DNA of 33,892 nucleotides from Burkholderiales bacterium RIFCSPLOWO2_02_FULL_57_36 (GCA_001770855.1 MESE01000038.1:39818-73709); one strand, 5' to 3'. Shown: positions 24,574 through 33,770, counted from the first letter of the stretch. Translations and numbers: made by a program. Notes: a model not told the origin generated them from the letters alone.

Positions 24574-24858
24574 TTAGCAATTAGCAGCGGCCAGTTGACG
24601 TGGCAACCAGTTCGTCAGAGAGTAAGCCGATTCGCTCCAGATAGTTGCTGCCCCGAGGGCCGCAACAAAAATGGTCGCATTTCCACCTGTAGCTTTTTGC
24701 ATTTCGCTATGCAAAGCATGGGCGGAACTGCCGGCTGCGACAAGCCAACAATTAGGAGCGAGGGAAAAATGGCTGCGGTAATTCGCCAAAAGTTTCTTCA
24801 CGTTAAGTTCGGCGGTTACACTTTTAAATTCGGCGGTGATGACATACAATTTGCGCAC
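24574..24858 (-). CDS. Small Cas2/SinR-like ferredoxin-fold protein
   Basis: A 94-residue protein starting at GTG 24858, chosen because AGGAAG lies six bases upstream; the frame is open further up but the preceding residues are basic and atypical. By eye the order is strand (KLYVITAEF), helix (ELNVKKLLANYRSHFS), strand (NCWLVAAG), helix (AHALHSEMQKATG), strand (ATIFVAALG), a ferredoxin-like pattern as in Cas2 and SinR-type small proteins. No sequence motif proves this. It lies at the head of the half-HsdS/second HsdM genes and downstream of paired repeats. It may be an RNA-binding or regulatory part of the island; function unknown. Confidence 0.55.
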   Translation of the reverse strand: MRKLYVITAEFKSVTAELNVKKLLANYRSHFSLAPNCWLVAAGSSAHALHSEMQKATGGNATIFVAALGAATIWSESAYSLTNWLPRQLAAANC

Positions 24859-25245
24859 GGTTATCTTCCTTTCATAGAGACGGGATAGCTGGCGGCGAGC
24901 TGCAACTCGCCGTTTTTTCGGGGTCGCGCCTTGCGAATACGTGTCTATACGCAAGGTGCAAGAGGAGAATAGCTTTGAATTAAGGTGCTGTCAAGCGAAT
25001 ACGCTTCTACACAGAATATTTACTGAGCTGTTATAGGCAACAACGGGTTATATAGCCTAATGACCTAATATATTCAGGTAGAGGTCTTATCTTTACGAGG
25101 AATGGTGTAGGCCTGATTGCGCTGCTTAGCGTATTCCGGATGGTGCAAAGCCAATCGGCCTCCCTGTACTAGCCGCCAAACATGCGTAGTCATCAGCTAT
25201 TTCCTGGCTTTTACCGTCAAAATAATTAATTCGATGGCAAGAAAG
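24859..25245. promoter_or_regulatory. Gene-free promoter region with repeated GCGAATACG operators
   Basis: GCGAATACG-yk-TCTA occurs twice (24933-24947 and 24995-25009), 62 bases apart. The first lies inside a CTTGCG/CGCAAG inverted repeat (24930-24935/24950-24955), and the second forms AAGCG-AATA-CGCTT. A promoter for the small protein and methylase genes probably lies here. The rest is AT-rich with no gene seen. Confidence 0.45.
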
Positions 25246-27087
25246 CTACATTAGCTCCAAAACCCCCATAGCCTTAACCATTTTCTCCGCCAGCAGCGAC
25301 GCTTCCCCATGCGTCATCACCAGTTCCTGCGTCGCTCTGGTCATCGCCACGTAAATCAGCCGCGCCTCATCCTGCAGATCTTCTTCCTCTTTCGTCGGTG
25401 CGCCAATGCCGGGAATGCACACCAGCGGAAATTCCAGCCCCTTGCTGCTATGCATGGTGATCAGCTTCACGCTGTCATGCATGGGCGAGTAAGAGTGTTT
25501 TTTATCCTGCTGCCATTGAAATGGAATGCCTTTGCGTGTCAGCGCATCGACGAGCTGCTGACCGATTCCGTAACGGCGATAGACAATCGCCATGTCGTTC
25601 CACGGCATGCCGGTCCTGTTTGCTTCCGCAAGCTTCGTCGCTAGAAAATTCGCTTCATCTCTTATGGTCGGCAGTTTGACCAGCAGCGGTTTTGGTCCGT
25701 GCCGGCCGGTGCTCATCGGTTGCACGGTCGGTGCTTGGTCTTCTTCGGTGTCGTTCGGCGACAGCAGCTCGTCCGCAAACGCACGGGCGACGGACAGGAT
25801 CTCCGCTGTATTGCGGTAGTTCAGTTTGAGTATGGTGGTGCGGCCCTGTGCCTGCACGCCGACGCTGGAGAAGGTGAAGCGCAGCTTTTTCGGGCCGTTG
25901 TAGATCGATTGCGCATCGTCGTACAACACCAGCAGCGAATTGGTATCGGGATGGATCATCTGTACCACGAGCTTGAACCATTCCGGTTTGAAGTCGTGCC
26001 CTTCGTCGATCAGTACCGCACCATATTGCTCGCTGGGGATGAGCTTTTGATCGACGGAGCGGATCACCTTGTCGACGCAGGCTTCGAAGAAAGCAGACGC
26101 GTCCTTGCCTGATGGCGGTGTGCCGACATTGTAGGTATTCAACTGGCGCACACACCATGCATGGAAGTTCACCACGTTGACCTTGTCCTGCAGGCCTTTC
26201 ATTTCCATGATCTGCGCCAGCTTCGTGGCCAGCGTCTTGTTGTAGCAAAGGACAAGAATAGGGCGCTGACAGACCTTCGCCAGATGTTCCGCACGATACC
26301 CGAGGATCAGAGTTTTGCCCGAGCCCGCGACGCCGTGAATCACGCGATGGCCTTCTCCGAGACTGCGCGCCAGCTGCTCCTGCTGGATGTCCATGACCCG
26401 CAATATCTCGGGGATCTCGGTTGCCGTTTGGCCCGGCTCGGCAAACATGTCGTGCTGTGCCGGTATGCGCACTTCCGGAAACATGTGCCAGCGTATCCGG
26501 TCGACCTGCGGCAGGGACAGTTGTAGCGTGAACTTGCGCGGGAACATGTCCCATAACCGTTTCTGGAATATCTCGATATCGGCGTTCTCGGTCATCTCGT
26601 CCTTGCATATCACGATATGCGAAGGCAGTACGTCGCCTATGCCCGCGCCGTCGAACTGCACGCGGGTGATGTTGGGAAACACCACGCCGTGCCCGTAGCG
26701 GAAGATCAGTTTGCCTTTCAACGAGCCATCGGGAAAAATCAGTTGTGGATCGCGTTCGAGCTTGCTGGTCACCGCGAACATGTACTGACGCGCCTGTTCT
26801 TGCGGATTCAGAACATGTTTGATGCCCTGATCGGTCAGGATCGCCGCGTGCTGCTTGTCGATGCTGTGGATGGTATCGAGCTTCCAGTCCTTGACCTCAA
26901 GGACCAACAAGCCGCGACTTGGATGGAACACTACAAAATCCGGATGCTGCGTGCGCTCGCCGATGGACACGTCGTACCAGCACAGGTAGTCGTCTTCCAG
27001 TTTGTCTTCCAGGCGGTTTGCAAACCGCTTTTCACCAGAGGTCATCCGCGACACGCATGAACCGATGGCGGGAATGAGGGTAGCCAT
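25246..27087 (-). CDS. NERD nuclease-UvrD/Rep-type helicase fusion
   Basis: A 613-residue protein. The NERD domain (about 20-150) has HPDFVVFHPSRG and LLVLEVKDWK, giving the D-(x)n-E-x-K nuclease pattern. The UvrD-like superfamily 1 helicase follows: Walker A GVAGSGKT at about 253, Walker B VLIDEGHDF, then LNYRNTAEIL, HSSKGLEFPLV and LIYVAMTRAT as motifs IV-VI. GGAG lies eight bases before the ATG at 27087. Nuclease-helicase fusions of this sort occur in phage-defence islands. It is upstream of, and in the same direction as, the type I genes but separated by 387 bases, so it may be an independent unit. Confidence 0.9.
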   Translation of the reverse strand: MATLIPAIGSCVSRMTSGEKRFANRLEDKLEDDYLCWYDVSIGERTQHPDFVVFHPSRGLLVLEVKDWKLDTIHSIDKQHAAILTDQGIKHVLNPQEQARQYMFAVTSKLERDPQLIFPDGSLKGKLIFRYGHGVVFPNITRVQFDGAGIGDVLPSHIVICKDEMTENADIEIFQKRLWDMFPRKFTLQLSLPQVDRIRWHMFPEVRIPAQHDMFAEPGQTATEIPEILRVMDIQQEQLARSLGEGHRVIHGVAGSGKTLILGYRAEHLAKVCQRPILVLCYNKTLATKLAQIMEMKGLQDKVNVVNFHAWCVRQLNTYNVGTPPSGKDASAFFEACVDKVIRSVDQKLIPSEQYGAVLIDEGHDFKPEWFKLVVQMIHPDTNSLLVLYDDAQSIYNGPKKLRFTFSSVGVQAQGRTTILKLNYRNTAEILSVARAFADELLSPNDTEEDQAPTVQPMSTGRHGPKPLLVKLPTIRDEANFLATKLAEANRTGMPWNDMAIVYRRYGIGQQLVDALTRKGIPFQWQQDKKHSYSPMHDSVKLITMHSSKGLEFPLVCIPGIGAPTKEEEDLQDEARLIYVAMTRATQELVMTHGEASLLAEKMVKAMGVLELM

Positions 27088-27828
27088 TATTTTTTCTCCA
27101 AGCTGATTGATTGCATCTTACCTTTATGCAATGCGACTCGTGGGCGATTAAGCCCGAAAGCGCGTGGGTTTTTATAGATTAAATTCGTTTGATGTCTTTG
27201 TCTCCCATATATATGGGAGGGTGGGGCGGGGATGAGCAAGTGAGCAAGGGTTTATTAACGAGTTGCTGAAAAAACTAATCTCTCCGGTACACGCACGGCG
27301 GTCGCGCCGCTTGATGCGGCGAGCTACTTGCCACCCACATGTGTTCGTCGGCTCGCATTTCTTTTGTGAGTTTTGCCGTACAGCGCACAAGTCGAACAGA
27401 AAAGGAAGCGGTTGTTTCAAACCGTCTCGCAGGGACATTTCGAGAAGAAGTATTGCGAGAGACGTTCTCCCTACCATACGCTGCTTGATCTGCATACTCT
27501 GCTGGCCGCAGCTCGCGATTTATCCCGTTTCCACAACACTTGATGCTTCATCAGTTTGACGCGTGATCACGTAGCTGTAACAATCAACGCTCAAAGTTTC
27601 CATGCATCAACTTTTTATTGGTGAAATGTGAAGGTCCCGCTTGCCCTGCCTTTACCCTGATGCGGCGCTTACGCCTGCAGCCAAACGTGTTTCTCCAGTC
27701 CGACAGCGACGGCAGTAGTCACGACGGGATCAGGACGCCGTGCCGTGCATGAGCGAATGGCGTGCCGAATTGGCAAATGGCCCAGTTCACCGCCGACGTT
27801 GTAGAAGTTGATCTAGGAATTCAGACAG
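27088..27828. other. Gene-free 741-base stretch
   Basis: No coding sequence is supported. Visible features are a perfect 18-base palindrome CTCCCATATATATGGGAG (27202-27219), a TTGCTGAAAAAAC stretch near 27261 that resembles IS ends, an imperfect inverted repeat CGTCTCGCA/TGCGAGAGACG (about 27422-27466) and an ACATGTG-TCGTCGGCTCGC segment (from 27338) found again near 30679. It looks like decayed mobile DNA at the edge of the defence island. Confidence 0.4.
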
Positions 27829-30444
27829 ATGTCCAAAATAATCCATTGCGCTCTTCGCTCCTGGCTCACCCTCAGCGTATGGTTGTTGCTCGCTGTCGGG
27901 CAGAGTTCCCATGCGAGCGAACATCCCGTTCCGGATCCGGTAGACGGCCGCGCCGAAATCACCCCGACGCTTTATTATCTCGAAGACGCCCAGGGAACGT
28001 TGAACTTCGAAGCTGTTCGGAAGGACCCCCGACATTGGCAAAAGTCGCCCCGCGCGACGGGCAATTTTGGTTATTTGAGTTCAGTCTTTTGGTTTCGTAT
28101 CGGACTGACGAACGCCACATCGACAGAACTCAGCAAGCTGCTCGAAGTTCGCGCTCCCTATCTCGATCAAATCGACTATTACCTGCTGCACAACGACCAG
28201 CTCGTCCAGTCCGGCAAAATGGGCGATCACTTTCCTTTCTCGCAACGGCTCGTGGCGCATCCGAACTATCTCTTCCCGCTTGAGTTGAAGCCGCAGGATT
28301 CCTATTCCCTGATCTTTCGGGTGCAAGAGGACGGGCCCATCGAGTTTCCAGTCAGCCTCTGGAACGAACAAGACTTTCAATACGGTGACGCCGTCGCGAT
28401 GCAGCTCCATTCCATGTACTACGGAATTCTGCTGTTCGTCATTGTGTTCAATCTATTCATCTATTTCTCGTTACGCGAAAAAACCTATCTCTACTATGTC
28501 CTTTTCATCGCCTCCATGCTCCTCGTCCAGTCGACGTTGCATGGGCGCAGCTTTCAATATTTGTGGCCCAACCTGCCCGCACTGCAACTCTGGCTCATTC
28601 TGGTGTGTGTACCTTCCACCATCGTGTTCGGCCTGCTGTTCGCCCGACACTTTCTGCATATCGATCACCACAACCGCGTCTTGGCCTGGTGTTATCAATG
28701 GGTGACCGGAGCCGGAATCCTCTCACTGGCACTGCTGCCATTTCTGTCCACCAAATCCTCGTTGATTTTTTCCGCGCTGGTCGCCGTCCCCGCGAGCCTT
28801 TTGTTAGTGATCAGCGGTCCGTTGTTATGGTGGCGAGGCGTGCGGGAGGCGCGCCTTTTCACGCTGGCCTGGCTAGGTCTGTCCGTCGGTTTCCTGTCGG
28901 CCGTGCTGTACAGGCATGGCCTGATCCCGGCGTCCTTTCTGACCCGATACGGTCTGGAGCTCAGCTCGGCGCTGGAAGCCATCTTGCTATCCATCGCGAT
29001 CGTCGATCGGATTTACCGCGAGCGGATCAAACGCATCAAAGAGATCAAACAACGGCTTCGCACCGAGCGCCGTCTATTTGAACAGGCAACCCGGAACGCG
29101 GTGACGGGCCTGCCCAATCGCGTGCCGTTTGAAAAACGTCTGCAGGCGCTGATTGGCACTTCCGAAGATCAGCATTTCATGGTGTGCCTCATCCATTTAA
29201 GCCGCTTCCATGAGATCGACAAAACCCTCGGCCGTGAAAACGCGGATCGGCTTCTGCGTCAGACTGCCGACCGCCTCAGTGGGTTTTGCAAGTCGCTTGA
29301 GGGAGCCATCTCGCTCGAGACGAGAGAGGGGCAAGCGGTTTGTCTGTCGAGCGCGGAAGGCGTCGTCATGGGCCTGCTACTCCTGCTCCAGGACCACCAC
29401 ACTTCAGGCGCTGATCCCAGAATCCTGCAGCTGCAAGAGGAAATTCGCCAAAACGTCCAGTTCGACCACCTTGCTCTCGATCTCGGCGCCAGGATCGGTA
29501 TCGTCCGCTACCCGACGGATGCGGTGACGATCGAAGAGCTCATGCGCAAGGCGCAAATCGCGCTTGATCACGCGAGCCGGGAACAGGACATTCTGGCGTT
29601 CTACGACAAACAATTCGATGTGTATAACGAGCGCCGCCTGACCCTGATGGCGGAACTCGATAAAGCGATTCGCCAGGATAAACTGGACCTGCATTTCCAA
29701 CCGCAACTGGATCTGCAGCAGAGCCGGATCACGGGCGTTGAAACCCTGGTGCGCTGGAATCACCCCGAGCATGGTTTTATCTCGCCGGACGAGTTCGTGA
29801 CCCTGGCCGAACGGACCGGCGTCATTACAGCTCTCACGCGGTGGGTGATCCGCAACGCGCTGAAAGCGCTCAAGCAGACCCATGAACAAGGCTATCCGCT
29901 GCACTTTTCCATCAACATTTCCGCCGTCAATCTGAAGGAGCCGGCTTTCGCCCAGCAGGTGGCTGCGCTTCTGCAAGAATTTGACGTGCGTCCCCATGAC
30001 GTCATGCTGGAACTGACGGAGACGGCCATGATGGATCATCCGGAGCGCGCGCAACAAGAGCTCTGTCGACTGAAGGAAGTTGGCGTTCAGATCTCGATCG
30101 ACGATTTCGGGACCGGCTATTCATCGCTTTCCTACATCAAGAAGCTACCAATTGATGAGATCAAGATCGACAAATCCCTGATCTTCGATTTGACCAGCCG
30201 AGCGGACGATCAGGTGATCGTGAAGACCACTCTGGACATGGCCCACAATCTGGGCTACCGCGTTGTCGCCGAAGGCGTGGAGACCCAGGACATGCTGGAT
30301 ATCTTGAGCCGTCTGGAGTGCGACCTGGTTCAGGGTTATTTCCTGGCGAGGCCCATGCCGTTGCCGAAACTGCTGGATTGGCTCGCCGAACGGGAACTGG
30401 CGTCTGAGGCGGCAGAGCTGAGCCTTGGGCCGGATAGGGCATAA
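27829..30444 (+). CDS. 7TM-DISM sensor with degenerate GGDEF and EAL phosphodiesterase
   Basis: An 871-residue inner-membrane signalling protein. It has a signal peptide (about 1-29), a periplasmic 7TMR-DISMED2-like domain (30-185), seven membrane segments (about 193-395), a coiled linker (395-420), a GGDEF domain (421-595) and an EAL domain (605-855). The GGDEF signature is replaced by LSSAEGVVMG, so no cyclase activity is expected. In the EAL domain the key residues are present: E638 in VETLVRW, N697, E728, D758-D759 in IDDFGTGYSS, K779, E815 in VVAEGVET and Q835. It should hydrolyse cyclic di-GMP in response to a periplasmic ligand. AGGA lies about 12 bases before the ATG, a rather long spacing. 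Confidence 0.9.
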   Translation: MSKIIHCALRSWLTLSVWLLLAVGQSSHASEHPVPDPVDGRAEITPTLYYLEDAQGTLNFEAVRKDPRHWQKSPRATGNFGYLSSVFWFRIGLTNATSTELSKLLEVRAPYLDQIDYYLLHNDQLVQSGKMGDHFPFSQRLVAHPNYLFPLELKPQDSYSLIFRVQEDGPIEFPVSLWNEQDFQYGDAVAMQLHSMYYGILLFVIVFNLFIYFSLREKTYLYYVLFIASMLLVQSTLHGRSFQYLWPNLPALQLWLILVCVPSTIVFGLLFARHFLHIDHHNRVLAWCYQWVTGAGILSLALLPFLSTKSSLIFSALVAVPASLLLVISGPLLWWRGVREARLFTLAWLGLSVGFLSAVLYRHGLIPASFLTRYGLELSSALEAILLSIAIVDRIYRERIKRIKEIKQRLRTERRLFEQATRNAVTGLPNRVPFEKRLQALIGTSEDQHFMVCLIHLSRFHEIDKTLGRENADRLLRQTADRLSGFCKSLEGAISLETREGQAVCLSSAEGVVMGLLLLLQDHHTSGADPRILQLQEEIRQNVQFDHLALDLGARIGIVRYPTDAVTIEELMRKAQIALDHASREQDILAFYDKQFDVYNERRLTLMAELDKAIRQDKLDLHFQPQLDLQQSRITGVETLVRWNHPEHGFISPDEFVTLAERTGVITALTRWVIRNALKALKQTHEQGYPLHFSINISAVNLKEPAFAQQVAALLQEFDVRPHDVMLELTETAMMDHPERAQQELCRLKEVGVQISIDDFGTGYSSLSYIKKLPIDEIKIDKSLIFDLTSRADDQVIVKTTLDMAHNLGYRVVAEGVETQDMLDILSRLECDLVQGYFLARPMPLPKLLDWLAERELASEAAELSLGPDRA

Positions 30445-30927
30445 GACATAATAAACCGCCAACCATTAAACGGCTGACGCGGTTGTAGTTGGCGGGCACG
30501 GGTCCTTATGCCTAAGCAGGGAGCTAAATTTTTTGGCATCAATGGCTGGGCATTGAGCTCCCCGCGCAACGGCAGCGGCTTGCAAGCCACCGCGCGCCCT
30601 GCGAGGGGATACGCGCACTGCAAGTGGGGGGCGAACCTGTCAATACGTGACGCTGTCATTTATTTCCTAAAAACTCAGACATGTGCTCGTCGGCTCGCGT
30701 GCCTTCGGTGCGTTTCGCCGGTGGTTCGATTCGCATGATCAATCAAGGTGTTCGATTGGCCTTGCAGATATTCACTCACTCAAATCCGCACCCGCCAACG
30801 GCGCAACGCATCCGCCAAAAATAAAAAACGGCGAAAGCGTTTATATTCGACGTCTTGTCCGGAGCGCTAAACCGATCCGGCCCCCGACACCATCAGCGCT
30901 TACACGCTTACCTATCAAGGAATAACA
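30445..30927. other. Gene-free 483-base stretch
   Basis: No gene is supported. A CCGCCAAC/GTTGGCGG inverted repeat with a long loop (about 30456-30499) follows the EAL gene and could weakly terminate it. The segment from 30679 (ACATGTGCTCGTCGGCTCGC) resembles that at 27338. The promoter of the glutathione S-transferase gene should lie near 30850-30910; no clear -35/-10 pair was seen. Confidence 0.4.
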
Positions 30928-31632
30928 ATGACCGCTCTTTTCGATTTCCCCATCACGAAAAAATGGCCGGCCCGCCATCCCGATCGATTGCAGCTCTATT
31001 CGCTGCCGACGCCGAATGGCGTCAAGGTGTCGATCATGCTCGAAGAAATCGGGTTGCCCTACGAGCCGCATCTGGTCAGCTTCGAAACCGATGACCAGAC
31101 GTCACCGGAGTTTCTGTCTCTCAATCCGAACAACAAGATTCCGGCCATCATCGACCCCGACGGTCCTGGTGGAAAGCCGCTTGCGCTGTTTGAATCCGGT
31201 GCGATCCTGCTCTATCTGGCGGAGAAGTCCGGACAATTCATTCCGCAAGATGCAGCCGGCCGTTACGAGACGATCCAGTGGCTGATGTTTCAGATGGGCG
31301 GCATCGGCCCGATGTTCGGCCAGGTCGGTTTCTTCCATAAATTCGCCGGCAAGGATTATGAAGACAAGCGCCCGCGCGCCCGCTACGCAGCCGAATCGAA
31401 GCGCCTGCTCGGCGTGCTCAACCAGCGTCTTGCGGACCGCAACTGGATCATGGGCGACGACTACACGATTGCCGATATCGCCGCCTTTCCGTGGGTGCGC
31501 AACCTGATCGGTTTTTATGGGGCGGGCGATCTTGTCGGGATTACGGATTTTCCGCATGTGACGCGGGCGTTGGCGTTGTTCGTTGCGCGGCCGGCGGTTG
31601 TGAAGGGACTTGAAATTCCGAAGCGAGGTTGA
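30928..31632 (+). CDS. Glutathione S-transferase family protein (YghU/YfcG-like)
   Basis: A 234-residue soluble protein with a thioredoxin-fold N-terminal domain: LYSLPTPNGVKVSIMLEEIG holds the TPNG motif that contacts glutathione in Nu-class enzymes, SLNPNNKIPAI carries the cis-proline and FESGAILLYLAE the glutathione gamma-glutamyl site. The helical C-terminal domain includes WIMGDDYTIADIAAFPW with the N-capping box. Related YfcG and YghU act as disulfide-bond reductases. AAGGA lies seven bases before the ATG. Length is normal. Confidence 0.9.
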   Translation: MTALFDFPITKKWPARHPDRLQLYSLPTPNGVKVSIMLEEIGLPYEPHLVSFETDDQTSPEFLSLNPNNKIPAIIDPDGPGGKPLALFESGAILLYLAEKSGQFIPQDAAGRYETIQWLMFQMGGIGPMFGQVGFFHKFAGKDYEDKRPRARYAAESKRLLGVLNQRLADRNWIMGDDYTIADIAAFPWVRNLIGFYGAGDLVGITDFPHVTRALALFVARPAVVKGLEIPKRG

Positions 31633-31644
31633 GTATGCTGGCGT

Positions 31645-31712
31645 GCGCGGCCTGGAATTTGATTCAGGCCGCGCCGCTCTTGACCGGAACTTGAAGGCGC
31701 CGCTCCGGTCAA
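31645..31712 (+). terminator. Tandem hairpins after the glutathione S-transferase gene
   Basis: Two stems follow the stop closely: GCGCGGCCTG/CAGGCCGCGC (31645-31674) and TTGACCGGA/TCCGGTCAA (31680-31712). The second is followed by GTTCATTTTC, a weak T-rich tail. Intrinsic termination is likely but not certain. Confidence 0.4.
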
Positions 31713-31737
31713 GTTCATTTTCTGCTATGTGATACCT

Positions 31738-32148
31738 ATGCCCAAAACGGTTCCTTTTCCAATCCGCAATGAGTGTCCGCCCGGTGCCTGCGACTGTGGC
31801 CGGGACCTGCTATTGGACGACCCGGGCGGCGATCTTCGGATACTGACGCTGACCAGGGAGGAAGAGAAAAGACTCGTCGCGCGCATTGAAAACATCTCCA
31901 GCCATGCCGACCTGCTGCATGTCGCGGAACGCATGCAAGCGCAGCTCGGGATTTCGCTTCAGATTGCGCCGGGTATTCATGAAGTACGCACGGTGCGCGG
32001 CTTGAACATCCGGCTTGCGGAACGTCCGGGGCTGTGCAGGAAGACGCGGCAATCGATACCGGCAGCGGTGCGCAGGTGCCTCGAGAAAAATCCGGAAATA
32101 GCCTATGCCATCCTGGATGCGCATGGTTTGTTTGGCGGCGCCGGCTAA
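31738..32148 (+). CDS. Conserved hypothetical protein with CPPGACDCGRD motif
   Basis: A 136-residue soluble protein. It opens with ECPPGACDCGRDLLLDDPGG, three cysteines that could bind metal, followed by LTLTREEEKRLVARIENISS, then HEVRTVRGLNIRLAERPGLC and a basic KTRQSIPAAVRRCLEKNPE segment near the end. I have seen similar proteins in Burkholderiales but know of no function. I start at ATG 31738; a GTG three codons earlier is also open. Neither has a clear ribosome site. It follows the transferase gene but is separated by probable terminators. Confidence 0.7.
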   Translation: MPKTVPFPIRNECPPGACDCGRDLLLDDPGGDLRILTLTREEEKRLVARIENISSHADLLHVAERMQAQLGISLQIAPGIHEVRTVRGLNIRLAERPGLCRKTRQSIPAAVRRCLEKNPEIAYAILDAHGLFGGAG

Positions 32149-32371
32149 GCGGGATTGGGCAAAGTGACTTGGACACTGTCATGGCGGAGGAGCAGCAAGT
32201 TTAGGACTGTAAAAATTGTGGCCCTGGCCCTCTTAACTTTGTGACTTAAACGGAAGTAAAGAGGCCATGCCCGCATTAAAAGAAAATGCCGCACCGGCCC
32301 CTTTACTTCGGATCAATGCCGCACAGCGCCGATCGGCCATATGGTCCGTAATGCTTTACTCCAATCCTTCT
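32149..32371. repeat. Intergenic region with REP-like hairpin
   Basis: CGGAAGTAAAGAGGCCATGC (from 32251) pairs imperfectly with CACCGGCCCCTTTACTTCGG (to 32311). It is a divergent member of the AAGGGGC-type repeat family, with a further GGCCCTGGCCCTCTTAAC half-copy at about 32220. No gene is seen. Confidence 0.45.
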
Positions 32372-33475
32372 TCAATCGGCGCCATTCGCCTTGACACTTA
32401 GCCCGTCTCTCAGCAGATGCGGTGGATCTTCAAACTGCTGAAAGCCTTCACCGCCGACCTGCTGCAACAACGCATTCACCGCTTCGCGCTCCGCACCTTC
32501 CAGCGTGCGGTAATAATCCCGCACCCGCTGCAGCATCCACAAGCTGTATGGACGAATGATGCGCTGGCCGGTCTGTCCTTCCAGCGTAAAGTCATGCATG
32601 CCGATCGCTCGCGGTACGCGCTCGCCGGGATGTTCCGCAAGCCATGCGGATAGTTGCCGTGCACTGTCGGCCAGTACCGGCAATTGCTCGCGCATCATGC
32701 GTTGCAGTATCGGCAGCAGGGTTTCCGGTATCTCGTCATGCGGCAGGAACTCGCCGTCCAGCGGCTGCGGCGGTTGCTGCATGCGTTCCACCCACTGTGC
32801 GACACGCGGTGCGCGCTTGCGCATGTGATCGCCGGTCCATGGATCGCGATACTGGTGTGCATACAGCGGGCCGATCAATCCGAAGTCGCCGATCGATGGA
32901 CGTGTGCCGAACAGGTAGGGATGCACCGCGAGATGCGCATCGAGCTCGTCCAGAAAACCTTCGTACGCCGTCTCGATCGCACGATGCATGTCCGGCGTGC
33001 CGCCGAGCAGCAGGGCGGCGTTGGCGAACGGGCCTGCGCGCTTTTCGCCTGCCTCTAGCTGCTCTTCCGGACGTGCGTCGGGCATGTTCATTCTGCCGAA
33101 TTCCCGAATCACCCAGTCGCGGTTGTAGTGCCAGCGATAGTGCATGGCCGGGATGACCAGCCATTCGTCGCCGAACACTTCGAGCAGCAATGCCGCCAGC
33201 CGCTGCCGCGGCGATGACGGATAAATAGACGGCTCACCGTGGCGGCGCTCCAGCTCGTCGATGATGTCGGTGCTGTCCTGCAGGGTTTCGTCATCCGGCC
33301 CGACCATCACCGGGATCACCGGGAATCCGACTCGGGGAACGATGATTTCCTTGTACGTTTGCGCATCCGATAAATGTTCGGCAAACGGAATGTTCTTCCA
33401 GCGCAGATAGGCGCGCACCTTGCCGGTGAAAAGGCTGACTTCGCTGCCGTAGAGGCGATAGGGTTTCTGTGTCAT
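32372..33475 (-). CDS. Glutathione S-transferase family protein, long form
   Basis: A 367-residue protein with an N-terminal GST thioredoxin-fold domain (YRLYGSEVSLFTGKVRAYLR, GFPVIPVMVGPDDETLQDST with the cis-proline and the DST glutathione site) and a helical C-terminal domain (LFGTRPSIGDFGLIGPLYAH). About 120 extra residues follow the normal end of the fold (from about 245), so it is longer than typical GSTs of about 210 residues. I start at ATG 33475, where the fold begins; the frame remains open upstream but gives an unlikely leader. The substrate is unknown. Confidence 0.85.
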   Translation of the reverse strand: MTQKPYRLYGSEVSLFTGKVRAYLRWKNIPFAEHLSDAQTYKEIIVPRVGFPVIPVMVGPDDETLQDSTDIIDELERRHGEPSIYPSSPRQRLAALLLEVFGDEWLVIPAMHYRWHYNRDWVIREFGRMNMPDARPEEQLEAGEKRAGPFANAALLLGGTPDMHRAIETAYEGFLDELDAHLAVHPYLFGTRPSIGDFGLIGPLYAHQYRDPWTGDHMRKRAPRVAQWVERMQQPPQPLDGEFLPHDEIPETLLPILQRMMREQLPVLADSARQLSAWLAEHPGERVPRAIGMHDFTLEGQTGQRIIRPYSLWMLQRVRDYYRTLEGAEREAVNALLQQVGGEGFQQFEDPPHLLRDGLSVKANGAD

Positions 33476-33770
33476 GGGATCGATTGTCTCTGGGGTTTGC
33501 AGGCGCCGAGCAGCAAAGAGATTGCAAGCCGGTGCGGGGAATGCGCGGCATGGTCGCCGGTGCCTGTCTGGATTATAACGGCGAGCGGTAAAACGCCAGG
33601 GCAATCCGCTGCAAAAATATGCTCGATCTCCAGACCCTTATGTTTGGTTGCGAACATACGAGCTTGGCGGAACGTCGTACTCTGGTATTTTCCGTAGCCG
33701 CCTGCGAAGATCAGGTCTTGCGTTTGCAGTCCATACCACCAAGCTCACACCAACTTCAAAAGGAATTCAT

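Noticed and set aside
25655..26608. A 317-codon minus-strand frame within the NERD-helicase gene
   Set aside because: Alternate frame of the helicase gene; Arg/Pro-rich composition typical of shadow frames in GC-rich DNA.
27172..27495. Possible 107-residue gene on the minus strand
   Set aside because: No ribosome site, mixed composition, and overlap with a palindrome and repeat-like sequence.
30508..30925. Small plus-strand genes between the EAL and transferase genes
   Set aside because: No ribosome sites, and overlapping frames with Arg-rich translations.
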